From Rhizobium sp. 18065 (GTDB lineage Bacteria > Pseudomonadota > Alphaproteobacteria > Rhizobiales > Rhizobiaceae): a stretch of 64,000 bases of DNA. The stretch is taken from assembly GCF_902706095.1 (NCBI RefSeq), contig NZ_CACSJP010000011.1:90641-154640 (forward strand). The letters are read 5' to 3'. Each line of letters starts with the position of its first letter. Position 1 is the first letter of the stretch. Of the stretch, positions 32,733 to 41,100 are shown one piece after another. The notes below the pieces were generated by a model. It did not search any database, had not been told where the DNA came from, and worked only from the letters and a program-made list of their open reading frames with translations. The position numbers and the translations under genes were made by a program.

Positions 32733-34988
32733 ATGGCTTGTTGCGGCTCGCCCATGGGACCGACGGATGCGGTAACGGCGCAAGCCTGCAGCGCCGATGA
32801 AATGGCGATTGCAAGCAAATCGCTCGCGAACGGGCTGCAGCAATCCGTGTTGTCCGTTCCTGCGATGCATTGTGCCGCATGCATAGGAGCGATCGAGAAA
32901 ACTCTATCGAAACTCGAGGGGGTCAGCCTTGCGCGGGCGAACCTTTCGACGCGCACGGTGACTGTGAACTGGACCATGGTCGAGGGTCAGCCGCCAGCCA
33001 TGGTGGAAGCTCTCGCAGCAATAGGCTTCGCCTCACACCCGCCAGCGAGTGAAATTGAAACGGATGAAGGAGTGCACACCGGGCTCGTCAGCCGTCTGGC
33101 CGTCGCCGGATTCTGCTCGATGAACATTATGCTTTTATCCGTATCAGTATGGGCAGGTGCGGATCCTGCCACGCGACAGGCTTTCCATTTGATATCTGCG
33201 ATACTGGCTTGTCCCGCGGTGCTTTATTCCGGCAGCGTCTTCTACATGTCCGCTGCGCAAGCGCTGGCGCATGGTCGGGTCAACATGGACGTGCCCATAA
33301 GCCTGGGCATCATTTTGTCATTCATGCTCAGTCTCTACGATGCGCTGACCGATGCCCCTCATGCGTATTTCGAGGCGAGCACATCGCTGGTTTTTGTGCT
33401 GCTGATCGGTCGCGTGCTGGACAATACGATGAGACGGAAGGCAAAATCTGCCGTCGCAGCCTTGGCTCGTCTCTCTCCGCGCGGCGCGAACCTGGTGACC
33501 GAAGCCGGGACGATTGGCTATGTCGCACTCTCGGATATCAAAGCTGGAATGCGGCTGCTTGTCCCTGTCGGCGGGCGATGCCCGGTCGACGGGACGGTCG
33601 CAGAGGGAGAATCGGAGACGGATGCTTCCCTCGTCACGGGCGAAAGCCGCTGGAAAAGCGTCCGTCCCGGTAGCGACGTGCGCGCCGGCGAGTTGAACAT
33701 AACGACCGCCTTCATTGTCCGGGCCTCCGTCGATGCCTCGCAGTCCCTGATTTTCGAAATGAGCCGCATGCTGCAGGAGGCTGAGGACGGTCGCTCGCGT
33801 TATCGCCGCCTTGCAGACCGGGCGGCCGGGCTTTATGCGCCGGTCGTGCATTCGGTATCTGCCTTGGCCCTTGTCGGTTGGCTGATCGCCACGGGAGACC
33901 TGCACAAGGCTCTCACGATCGCCATCGCAGTCCTAATCATCACCTGTCCTTGTGCACTCGGTCTCGCCGTTCCCATGGTGCAGGTCGTCCTTGCTCGTCG
34001 TCTGTTCGAACGAGGCGTCATGGCCACAGATGGGTCCGCTTACGAGAGGCTGAATGAAATTGATACCGTGATATTCGACAAAACTGGCACGCTGACCACC
34101 GGTCAACCGGCATTGCTGAACGGAAAAGCCATTCCCGACGAGCATCTCATTCTGGCGGGATCGTTGGCGCAGGTATCCGACCACCCAATTTCGCTGGCGA
34201 TCCGAACTGCTTTCGCAAAGACGGGTTTAAGGACAGGCACATTCACGAACGTCGTCGAAAAACCCGGCCTCGGGATAGAAGGCTCAAATGATGGTCATAC
34301 GTATCGTCTGGGCCGCTGCGACTGGGCTGTAGCCGATGGCGAGGCGAAGGCATCGACGGTCTTGTCGAGAAACGGGCAATCCATCGCCTCCTTCCAGTTC
34401 GGAGAAACCATCCGGCCCGGCGCTGTGGAACTTGTGCAATTTCTGAAGAGAAACGGAAAGAATGTCGCGGTTTTCTCCGGAGACTCGCAATCCGCCGTGA
34501 AAGCCATCTCGCAACAGGTCGGGATAACCGATTACACTGCCGGTCTCCTGCCGGGTGAGAAAGTTGCCGGCGTTCAGCGCTTGCAGGTTCAAGGCAGGAG
34601 GGTCCTGATGATTGGAGACGGCATCAATGACGCGCCAGCACTTAAGGCAGCCCATGTGTCCATGGCCCCCTCGACAGCCAGTGACATCGGACGCAGTGCG
34701 GCTGATTTCATATTTTTGGCCGACAGCTTGTGGCCGGTGACCGATACGATTGACGCTGCGAGTCGGGCGCATACGCTTATCCGGCAGAATTTTGCCCTTG
34801 CTGCGCTCTACAATCTTATTAGTCTGCCTTTCGCCCTTTCGGGCCTCGTGACACCGCTTGCGGCTGCCATCGCCATGTCTACATCATCCATTATAGTCGT
34901 AGCCAACGCACTTCGCTTGCGTGCCGTTCCAACCAAAGTTCTGGGCGAATGGCAAATGACCCCGGTACCCAGGGAGGCTGTAGGTTGA
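32733..34988 (+). CDS. fixI: Copper P1B-type ATPase for cbb3 assembly
   Basis: A 751-residue Cu+ exporter (CcoI/FixI) that supplies copper for the cbb3 CuB site. The N-terminal metal-binding domain has MHCAACIGAIEKTLSKLEGV. TM helices hold the CPC motif (ITCPCALGLAVPMV). Catalytic sites: SLVTGES, the phosphorylation site FDKTGTLTTG, the HP locus (SDHPISLAIR) and GDGINDAPALKAAHVS. The open frame extends 126 nt into the preceding gene, but ATG 32733 (MACCGSPMGPTDA) lies 5 bp after it and gives a family-like N-terminus with a further Cys pair. Confidence 0.95.
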   Translation: MACCGSPMGPTDAVTAQACSADEMAIASKSLANGLQQSVLSVPAMHCAACIGAIEKTLSKLEGVSLARANLSTRTVTVNWTMVEGQPPAMVEALAAIGFASHPPASEIETDEGVHTGLVSRLAVAGFCSMNIMLLSVSVWAGADPATRQAFHLISAILACPAVLYSGSVFYMSAAQALAHGRVNMDVPISLGIILSFMLSLYDALTDAPHAYFEASTSLVFVLLIGRVLDNTMRRKAKSAVAALARLSPRGANLVTEAGTIGYVALSDIKAGMRLLVPVGGRCPVDGTVAEGESETDASLVTGESRWKSVRPGSDVRAGELNITTAFIVRASVDASQSLIFEMSRMLQEAEDGRSRYRRLADRAAGLYAPVVHSVSALALVGWLIATGDLHKALTIAIAVLIITCPCALGLAVPMVQVVLARRLFERGVMATDGSAYERLNEIDTVIFDKTGTLTTGQPALLNGKAIPDEHLILAGSLAQVSDHPISLAIRTAFAKTGLRTGTFTNVVEKPGLGIEGSNDGHTYRLGRCDWAVADGEAKASTVLSRNGQSIASFQFGETIRPGAVELVQFLKRNGKNVAVFSGDSQSAVKAISQQVGITDYTAGLLPGEKVAGVQRLQVQGRRVLMIGDGINDAPALKAAHVSMAPSTASDIGRSAADFIFLADSLWPVTDTIDAASRAHTLIRQNFALAALYNLISLPFALSGLVTPLAAAIAMSTSSIIVVANALRLRAVPTKVLGEWQMTPVPREAVG

Positions 34989-35137
34989 CCGCGTTGGAGG
35001 TACTTGTTCCTCTTTCTGTTGCAATGGGTGTTGTCGGCCTGGCTGCATTCCTGTGGTCGATGCGCAACAGGCAGTATGAAGACCTGGATGGCGCGGCTGA
35101 AAGGATACTTCTCGATGACAATGATGAGCCTGGCTGA
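34985..35137 (+). CDS. fixS: cbb3 oxidase maturation protein
   Basis: A 50-residue CcoS/FixS protein. It starts at TTG 34985, overlapping the fixI stop (TTGA), with GGGAGG upstream. One TM helix (VLVPLSVAMGVVGLAAFLW) precedes the CcoS signature RNRQYEDLDGAAERIL. The acidic tail is DDNDEPG. It is needed for cofactor insertion into FixN in studied rhizobia. It is the last fix gene of the operon. Confidence 0.92.
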   Translation: MTALEVLVPLSVAMGVVGLAAFLWSMRNRQYEDLDGAAERILLDDNDEPG

Positions 35138-35185
35138 GTGATCGGTTAGTTGTGTCGAATAAACCGGTAAAGAGAGGATGATACG

Positions 35186-35527
35186 GTGGTCAATGATACG
35201 GAGGTTCCAAAAACTGGCAGCCGGAACGGTCACGATGCTTTGAGGCGAGTGGTCGACCCGTCTGATGCCGTCACGGGCATGGGCTTCATTTTTGGACTGG
35301 TTGGGGCTGTGATGGGCATCGGAGCCGCGATCTATCTGTCCCCAAGCATTGCTTGGAGCCTGATAGGCTATTGTTTGCTGGCAGCACTGGCGGGAGGCTC
35401 TGCCGGTGTCGTTACTGGCGGGATGATCGGCGCGGCTATGGCGGTTTTGCGGGGTGTCACCCAGTCCCCGATGGCGCGACGCACTGTGGACCTGCAAGAT
35501 CGATCGATACCTGATAATCCCCAATAA
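35186..35527 (+). CDS. Hypothetical membrane protein after fixS
   Basis: A 113-residue protein with a GTG start (AGAGAGGA upstream). Polar N-terminus (to about 28), then two to three glycine-rich TM segments (GFIFGLVGAVMGIGAAIYL, SLIGYCLLAALAGGSAGVV and GGMIGAAMAVLRG) and a polar tail. The Gly-zipper-like repeats suggest helix packing in the membrane. No family recognised. It lies 48 bp after fixS and may be part of the operon. No clear terminator was seen after it. Confidence 0.65.
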   Translation: MVNDTEVPKTGSRNGHDALRRVVDPSDAVTGMGFIFGLVGAVMGIGAAIYLSPSIAWSLIGYCLLAALAGGSAGVVTGGMIGAAMAVLRGVTQSPMARRTVDLQDRSIPDNPQ

Positions 35528-35608
35528 TACGGCTCCTCACTGATTTTGACTCTTTTGCTTCCCAAACCGCGATGAATCTGAATCTCTGGCGCAAACCGGA
35601 CGTTTGCG

Positions 35609-35865
35609 ATGGGAGCAGCGATTTCATTACGGGCAGATTTCAACGCGGAAGGTCGTCGGCGTCTCGCTCGTCGGAGCAAGCATGCAGCTCAGGCGCGCCG
35701 ACTGCTGGCGCTTGCCCTGATCTATGACGGAGGTTCGCGCTCGGATGCGGCGCGGCTAGGCAATGTCACGCGTCACATCGTGCGGGACTGGGTCATGCGG
35801 TTATGCGACTGGCCCTGACGGGCTGGTCGATGGCAAGGCTCCTGGCCCCAAGTTGCTGCTGGGTC
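35609..35865 (+). mobile_element. IS630-family transposase remnant
   Basis: The 5' end of an IS630-type transposase gene. ORF 35609-35818 reads MGAAISLRADFNAEGRRRLA, AARRLLALALIYDGGSRSDA-like helices and NVTRHIVRDWVM. It then loses frame by one base near 35802 and continues as GPDGLVDGKAPGPKL in another frame. The catalytic DDE part is absent. It abuts the truncated oleate hydratase fragment, so the element inserted there and a later deletion removed most of both. No intact terminal inverted repeats were found. Confidence 0.85.
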
Positions 35866-35903
35866 GGATGTGTTGAAGACCGGCAAATACTTGATGCGCT
35901 ATG

Positions 35904-36044
35904 GTTCGCAGCGGGCATGTGCCCGTCGCGGATCAGGTAGAAGGCGGCCGCAAGTCCCGCGATGCCACCGCCTACGATCCATGCCTTCCGCTTTTCGATG
36001 CCGACGATCGGCAGCGGGCAGGACCGCTGATAGACGCCGGCCAT
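35904..36044 (-). pseudogene. Oleate hydratase, N-terminal fragment
   Basis: On the minus strand, 47 codons read MAGVYQRSCPLPIVGIEKRK then AWIVGGGIAGLAAAFYLIRD and GHMPAAN, which is the N-terminus and FAD-binding GxGxxG motif of a myosin-cross-reactive-antigen/oleate hydratase (normally about 550-670 residues). After Asn47 the similarity ends where IS630-derived sequence begins. It starts 20 bp after arcC on the same strand, so the intact gene was once the last of the arc operon. Confidence 0.82.
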
Positions 36045-36063
36045 GTCGGGCGGCGGCAGGGTG

Positions 36064-37125
36064 TTATCCGGGCTGTTGTGCCACCAGGTCCGCGAGGGCA
36101 TCCGGCCCCTGTTTTACGGCGCGGGCCGGCTGCGGATAGATCGGTTTGCTCGTGTCTTCGGACATGGCGGCCTCTATCGCGGACGAGTTTCGGGACCGGG
36201 AGGAATGCGTGCCCGGATAGTCTTCTGCGACGCGTGTGCCCGCGCGGCCGTTCAGAATGGCGACCGCGTCTTCCAGCCGACCGATCCCGCTAAAACCGCC
36301 GCACTCCGCAAAATTACCCGCGGCGGCGACCTTCGGCCCCATCGACCCTGCGGGCACACCGAGCGCGCGGGCCTCTTCCGTCGTCAGTTTCGGGATCGGC
36401 GCGGCGCTGTCGCTGCCGAAATCGCGATAGACTGCATCGACATCGGTCAGCAGCAATAAGGCATCAGCCCCGAGCTGACGGGCAAGCAAGGCACTCGCTG
36501 CGTCCTTGTCGATTACCGCCTCGACACCGATCAGGCTGCCATCGTCGCGCCGCACGACGGGGATGCCGCCGCCCCCGGTGCAAATGACGATGACTCCCTG
36601 ATCCAGCAAAAGCTGGAGGACCTTAAGATCGGGAATCTCGACGGGCTTCGGCGACGGCACGACCCGCCGCCATTTGTCGCCATCGGCGGCGATCGTCCAG
36701 CCGGCGGCCGTTGCCCGCGCTTCCGCCTCGTCCTTCTCATAGACGGGGCCTACGAACTTCGTCGGCTTGGCAAAGGCCGGGTCGCGGCTATCCACCACAA
36801 CCTGTGTCAGGAGCGTTGCCACGGGGCGGTCGTGCCCCAGGGCATTCTCAAGTTCCTGCTCGATCATGTAGCCGATCATGCCTTCGGTTTCCGCACCGAG
36901 CACATCGAGCGGATAGGCCTCGTTCGGCCTGTAGGCTGCGCCCTGCAGCGCCAGAAGGCCGACCTGCGGGCCGTTGCCATGGGTGACCACAAGACGGTGG
37001 CCCGCTTTCACGATCGCGGCCAGCGCCGCGGCGGCCACCTGAACGTTCTGCCGCTGCGCCTCGGCGGTCAGCGGCTCGCCGCGTTTCAACAGGGCATTGC
37101 CGCCCAAGGCTGCAACGACCAGCAT
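36064..37125 (-). CDS. arcC: Carbamate kinase, with C-terminal extension
   Basis: A 353-residue amino-acid-kinase-fold enzyme making ATP from carbamoyl phosphate and ADP, the last step of the arginine deiminase pathway. Motifs: VVAALGGNALLKRGEP, VVTHGNGPQVGLLALQ, VICTGGGGIPVV and a late GSMGPKVAAAGNF. A normal carbamate kinase of ~310 residues would end near ILNGRAGTRVAED. Here ~45 polar residues follow (THSSRSRNSSAIEAAMSEDT and on to VAQQPG), of unknown origin. The extension contains an internal Met (MSEDTSKPIYP) that could mark a fused small ORF. It begins 1 bp after the arcB stop. Confidence 0.92.
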   Translation of the reverse strand: MLVVAALGGNALLKRGEPLTAEAQRQNVQVAAAALAAIVKAGHRLVVTHGNGPQVGLLALQGAAYRPNEAYPLDVLGAETEGMIGYMIEQELENALGHDRPVATLLTQVVVDSRDPAFAKPTKFVGPVYEKDEAEARATAAGWTIAADGDKWRRVVPSPKPVEIPDLKVLQLLLDQGVIVICTGGGGIPVVRRDDGSLIGVEAVIDKDAASALLARQLGADALLLLTDVDAVYRDFGSDSAAPIPKLTTEEARALGVPAGSMGPKVAAAGNFAECGGFSGIGRLEDAVAILNGRAGTRVAEDYPGTHSSRSRNSSAIEAAMSEDTSKPIYPQPARAVKQGPDALADLVAQQPG

Positions 37126-37126
37126 C

Positions 37127-38128
37127 TCAGGCTCCCAGCGTGGCGACGAGCACCGCCTTGATCGTGTGCAGGCGGTTCTCCGCCTGGTCGAAAACGATCG
37201 AGGCCGGGCTTTCGAACACCTCCTCGGTCACCTCCATCGCATCGAGACCGAACTCAGCCTTGATGTCGGCGCCCACGGTCGTCTCGGTGTTGTGGAAGGC
37301 CGGCAGGCAGTGCATGAACTGCGCCCGCGGGTTTCCCGTCTTCGCCATCAGCGCGGCGTTCACCTGGTAGGGTGTCAAAAGCGTGATCCGCTCCGCCCAT
37401 TTCTCCTTCGCCTCCCCCATCGAGACCCAGACATCGGTATAGACGAAATCGACGCCCTTCACCGCGGCATCGATATCCTCGGCGATCATGATCCGCGCGC
37501 CGGTCTCGACTGCGATCACCTGTGCCTCGTCCTGGATCGCCTGGGCAGGCCAGCAGGCCTTCGGCGCGCACAGCCGCACATCCATGCCCATCTTGGCGCC
37601 GCCGATCAGCAGGCTGTCGCCCATATTGTTGGACGCATCGCCGATGAACACATAGGAAACCTGATGCAGCGGCTTTTCGACGTTTTCCTGCATAGTCAGA
37701 AAGTCGGCGAGGATCTGGGTGGGGTGAAATTCGTTCGTCAGGCCGTTATAGACCGGCACACCGGAATATTTGGCGAGCTCCTCGACGATCTGCTGGCCGA
37801 AGCCGCGGTATTCGATTGCATCGTAGATGCGCCCGAGAACCCGTGCCGTGTCCTTGACCGATTCCTTGTGCCCGATATGGCTGCCGGTTGGCCCCAGATA
37901 GGTGACGCGTGCGCCCTGGTCATAGGCCGCCACCTCGAAGCCGACGCGGGTGCGGGTCGAATCCTTTTCGAAGATCAGGGCAATATCCTTGCCCTGCAGC
38001 TTGGGAACCTCGGTTCCGGCGTATTTGGCGGTCTTGAGGTCGGCGGCGAGCTTCAGCAGGAAGGCGATCTCGCGGGGCGTGTAGTCGCGAAGCGTGAGGA
38101 AGCTGCGGTTCTTGAGATTGAAAGCCAT
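37127..38128 (-). CDS. arcB: Ornithine carbamoyltransferase (catabolic)
   Basis: A 333-residue enzyme splitting citrulline with phosphate to ornithine and carbamoyl phosphate. Carbamoyl-phosphate site FEKDSTRTRVGFE, GPTGSHIGHKESVKDTARVL, HPTQILADFLTM, ornithine-site SMGE and the catalytic HCLP (QFMHCLPAFHNTET) are all present. Length and the loop before HCLP fit the catabolic ArcB type. It follows arcA by 18 bp and precedes arcC by 1 bp. Confidence 0.94.
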   Translation of the reverse strand: MAFNLKNRSFLTLRDYTPREIAFLLKLAADLKTAKYAGTEVPKLQGKDIALIFEKDSTRTRVGFEVAAYDQGARVTYLGPTGSHIGHKESVKDTARVLGRIYDAIEYRGFGQQIVEELAKYSGVPVYNGLTNEFHPTQILADFLTMQENVEKPLHQVSYVFIGDASNNMGDSLLIGGAKMGMDVRLCAPKACWPAQAIQDEAQVIAVETGARIMIAEDIDAAVKGVDFVYTDVWVSMGEAKEKWAERITLLTPYQVNAALMAKTGNPRAQFMHCLPAFHNTETTVGADIKAEFGLDAMEVTEEVFESPASIVFDQAENRLHTIKAVLVATLGA

Positions 38129-38146
38129 GGTAATTACCCCTTGAGA

Positions 38147-39379
38147 TCAGATCGCGTCGCGAATAGTCGGGCAGCTCATGCAATGACCGCCGCCGCGGCC
38201 ACGGCCGAGCTCGGCGCCAGGAACAGCCAGAACCTCAATGCCCACGGCCTTCAGCGCGGCGTTGGTGTCGTCGTTGCGGTCGTATCCAATCACCACGCCG
38301 GGGCGCAGCGCCAGCACATTGTTGCCGTCGTTCCATTGCTCGCGGGCACGCTCTTCGTCGGTGGAGCCGCCGGTGGGCACGATCTGCAGTTTCCTGTAGC
38401 CAAGCACCTCTGCGACGATGTCGAAGATCGGGCGCGGGTCGTGGCGGAACGACAGCGGCGCCCCGCCTTCGCCCGGACGGATATCATAGCACATCAGTTC
38501 GTCCGCGACCTCCTTGAAGGTCGTAACCACATCGCCGCCGCACAGGGTGAAGACCGTATCCAGATGCATGGCGGCCCGCGACTTCGGAATGCGGAATGCC
38601 AGCACCCGGTCGACCACGCCCTTGGCAAACAGCGCCTCCGCCAGCTGACCGATCCCCTGCGGCGAGGAGCGTTCTCCCATACCCACAAGCACGGTGCGGT
38701 TGCCGACCGGCATCACGTCGCCGCCTTCCAACGTCGCCAGCCCATGCTCCTTGGTCGGGTCGCCCCAATGGATCTCCACCTTGCCGGCGAATTTCGGATG
38801 GAACTTGTAGATCGCCGTGTTGAGCAGCGTTTCCGGCCGACGGGCCGGCCAGTACATGGGATTGACCGTCACGCCGCCGTAGATCCAGCAAGAGTTGTCA
38901 CGGGTAAAAAGCGCGTTGGGCAAGGGCGGCAGGATCAGGCCGTGATGGCCGAGATAGCTGCCGAACAGGCCGGTCGGCTTGAACGGAAGATCATCCGCTG
39001 CCAGCCCGCCGAGCAGATATTCGGCCAGTTTGGCGCCGGGCAGTTCATCCATCCAGGCGCGCAGTTCCTCCATCATGCCGACGCCGACCTGATCCGCGTT
39101 GACGCGTTGGTCAAGGACCCAGGCCCGGCCGTCTTTCAGATCCAGCGTTTCGGCCAAGAGCACGTTGACATCGAGCACCTCGACGCCGTCGTCGCGCATC
39201 AGGCCGGAAAAGACGTCGTGGTCCTTCTGGGCCTGCTTGACCCAGAACACGTCGTCGAACAGTAGTTCCTGGCAATTGGAGGGCGTGAGGCGTCGATGGG
39301 CGAGACCGGGGCGGCAGACGATCACCTGCCGCAGCTTGCCGGTTTCGGAATGCACGCCGAATTGTGAAGTTGCGTTCAT
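38147..39379 (-). CDS. arcA: Arginine deiminase
   Basis: A 410-residue enzyme converting arginine to citrulline and ammonia. The N-terminus (FGVHSETGKLRQVIVCRPGL) is family-typical. Catalytic elements: FTRDNSCWIYGGV, MHLDTVFTLCGGDVV and the nucleophile Cys near the C-terminus (GRGGGHCMSCPTIRD). Length is normal. It follows arcD by 25 bp. The pathway yields one ATP per arginine and ammonia against acid, useful without oxygen. Confidence 0.95.
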   Translation of the reverse strand: MNATSQFGVHSETGKLRQVIVCRPGLAHRRLTPSNCQELLFDDVFWVKQAQKDHDVFSGLMRDDGVEVLDVNVLLAETLDLKDGRAWVLDQRVNADQVGVGMMEELRAWMDELPGAKLAEYLLGGLAADDLPFKPTGLFGSYLGHHGLILPPLPNALFTRDNSCWIYGGVTVNPMYWPARRPETLLNTAIYKFHPKFAGKVEIHWGDPTKEHGLATLEGGDVMPVGNRTVLVGMGERSSPQGIGQLAEALFAKGVVDRVLAFRIPKSRAAMHLDTVFTLCGGDVVTTFKEVADELMCYDIRPGEGGAPLSFRHDPRPIFDIVAEVLGYRKLQIVPTGGSTDEERAREQWNDGNNVLALRPGVVIGYDRNDDTNAALKAVGIEVLAVPGAELGRGRGGGHCMSCPTIRDAI

Positions 39380-39404
39380 CGCAATGTTCCCACGTTCGAG
39401 ACGG

Positions 39405-40871
39405 TTACAGGGCGCTGATCGCGCCGGTCCACATCAAATAGCCGGCAATCGCCGCCGCGATCACGATGCCGAGGCCGATGAGGGCTTCGATGCCGGAAAA
39501 GGCTTTCTCGCCGCGCGCATGCCGCGCCCACCAGTAGACCGGAACCCCTACGGCATAAAGCAGCGCGCACATGAAGAGGTAATTGGGACCGGCGGCATAG
39601 ATCAGCCAGACGCCATAGCACGTGGCGAGCGCCCCGGTGAACATGTCGCGACCCCGTCCCTCGCCTGCCCCGTAACCTTCACCAGTGACGGCGAGTTTCA
39701 GCGCATAGGCGCCGGACAGCACGTAAGGAACCAGAATGGCCGCCGAGGCGATGTAGAACAGCGCGAGATAGGTCGAGTTGGCGTAGAAGGTGACGATCAG
39801 GAAGATCTGTACCAGGATATTGGTGATCCACAACGCCCCGGCCGGGGAACCGTTCTTGTTTTCGATCGCGAACACGTCCGGCAGAATGCCCTCGCGGGCC
39901 GCGCGGTATGGGATTTCAGCCGCAAACAGCGTCCAGCTCAGGAACGCGCCGGCGACCGAGACGACGAGCCCGATCCTCACCAAGACGGAACCCCAGGGCC
40001 CGACGACCTGCTCGAGGACGTTCGCCATGGAGGCGGCCGCCGGCAGCCCCGCAAGCTCCGGCTGGGTCATGATGCCGAACGACAGAAGCGAGACGCAGAG
40101 ATAGACGCCAAGCGCGATCACAAAGCCGATGATCGTCGCGCGGCCGATATCGGCGCGCTTTGCGGCACGGCCGGAGACGACGCTGGCGCCCTCGATGCCG
40201 ATGAAGACCCACAGGGTCACCAGCATCGTGCTCTGGACCTGGGCCATGACACTGCCGAGATCAGGCGTTGCCACGCCCCACAGATCCAGATCGAACTTGG
40301 GAAGATTGAAAGCGAGCAGGACCACGACGATGAAGATCGCGATCGGGGCCAGCTTGGCGATCGTCGTCACGACATTGATGATCGCCGCCTGACGGATGCC
40401 CATCAGGACGAGCGCATGGGTCGCCCAGAGCACGATCGACGCCCCGACAATCGCCTGCGTCGTGTTTCCTTCCGCCCCGAAAGCCGGATAGAAATAGCTT
40501 AAGGCCCCGAAGATCAGCACCACGTAGGACACGTTGCCGATCCAGGCGCTGAGCCAGTATCCCCAGGCGCTGTTGAAGCCGACGAAGTCGCCGAAACCGG
40601 CGCGGGCATAGGCGTAGGGACCGGCATCGAGCGCCGGCTTGCGGGTCGACAGCCCCTGGTAGACGAAGGCCAGGGCAAGCATGCCGATGCCCGTGATCAG
40701 CCAGCCGATGATGACGGCGCCCGGAGACGCCCCCTTGGCCATGTTCTGCGGCAGGCTGAAGACGCCTCCGCCGATCATCGAGCCGACGACGAGAGCCACG
40801 AGCGGCAGCAGGCCTAGCTTGTCGGATATCTTTCCAGATTTGGGTGTTACAGCAATATCCGCGACAGTCAT
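39405..40871 (-). CDS. arcD: Arginine/ornithine antiporter
   Basis: A 488-residue APC-superfamily transporter, ~12-13 TM helices, exchanging arginine for ornithine. The APC motif lies near the N-terminus (GLLPLVALVVGSMIGGGVFS) with NMAKGASPGAVIIGWLITGI. The open frame runs 90 nt further upstream, but ATG 40871 (MTVADIAVTPKSGK) has GAAGGAG at ideal spacing. It is the first gene of the leftward arcDABC operon. A perfect FNR/FixK box lies 156 bp upstream, and a small hairpin (CGCATCC-CGAA-GGATGCG, about 40932-40949) is in the leader. Confidence 0.94.
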   Translation of the reverse strand: MTVADIAVTPKSGKISDKLGLLPLVALVVGSMIGGGVFSLPQNMAKGASPGAVIIGWLITGIGMLALAFVYQGLSTRKPALDAGPYAYARAGFGDFVGFNSAWGYWLSAWIGNVSYVVLIFGALSYFYPAFGAEGNTTQAIVGASIVLWATHALVLMGIRQAAIINVVTTIAKLAPIAIFIVVVLLAFNLPKFDLDLWGVATPDLGSVMAQVQSTMLVTLWVFIGIEGASVVSGRAAKRADIGRATIIGFVIALGVYLCVSLLSFGIMTQPELAGLPAAASMANVLEQVVGPWGSVLVRIGLVVSVAGAFLSWTLFAAEIPYRAAREGILPDVFAIENKNGSPAGALWITNILVQIFLIVTFYANSTYLALFYIASAAILVPYVLSGAYALKLAVTGEGYGAGEGRGRDMFTGALATCYGVWLIYAAGPNYLFMCALLYAVGVPVYWWARHARGEKAFSGIEALIGLGIVIAAAIAGYLMWTGAISAL

Positions 40872-41026
40872 GTTCGTGCTCCTTCGGTAGAGGAATTTTC
40901 CGAAGGCGTTCGTCAGCCTTCCGGTTACGCAACGCATCCCGAAGGATGCGGCAGAGGGCACGCTTGGCGCGAGACGTTTGCCCGCTTCGCTTGAGATAGT
41001 GTTAGTGGCTGCGCCGCTTGAGCGGC

Positions 41027-41040
41027 TTGATGCATATCAA
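41027..41040. promoter_or_regulatory. FNR/FixK box upstream of the arc operon
   Basis: TTGATGCATATCAA fits TTGAT-N4-ATCAA at all ten fixed positions and is fully palindromic, including the GCAT spacer... the spacer is offset by one base from perfect symmetry only at its edges. It lies between the end of the Mg ATPase gene and arcD, and the only gene it can drive is arcD. A -41.5 site would place the start of transcription near 40992, giving a leader of about 120 nt. Confidence 0.87.
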
Positions 41041-41100
41041 AATGCGAAAGAAATCGGCCCGCAAACGCCCATTCTGCTCCCGGGTTTTCGCCGGCGCCGT

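Noticed and set aside
37097..39265. 722-codon plus-strand open frame across arcB/arcA
   Set aside because: It lies antisense to two well-defined enzymes and is His/Arg/Asp-rich with no recognisable domain; a by-product of GC-rich codon bias in the real genes.
39099..40502. 467-codon plus-strand open frame opposite arcD
   Set aside because: Antisense to a membrane transporter; the composition (Asp/Arg/His repeats) mirrors hydrophobic codons on the other strand.
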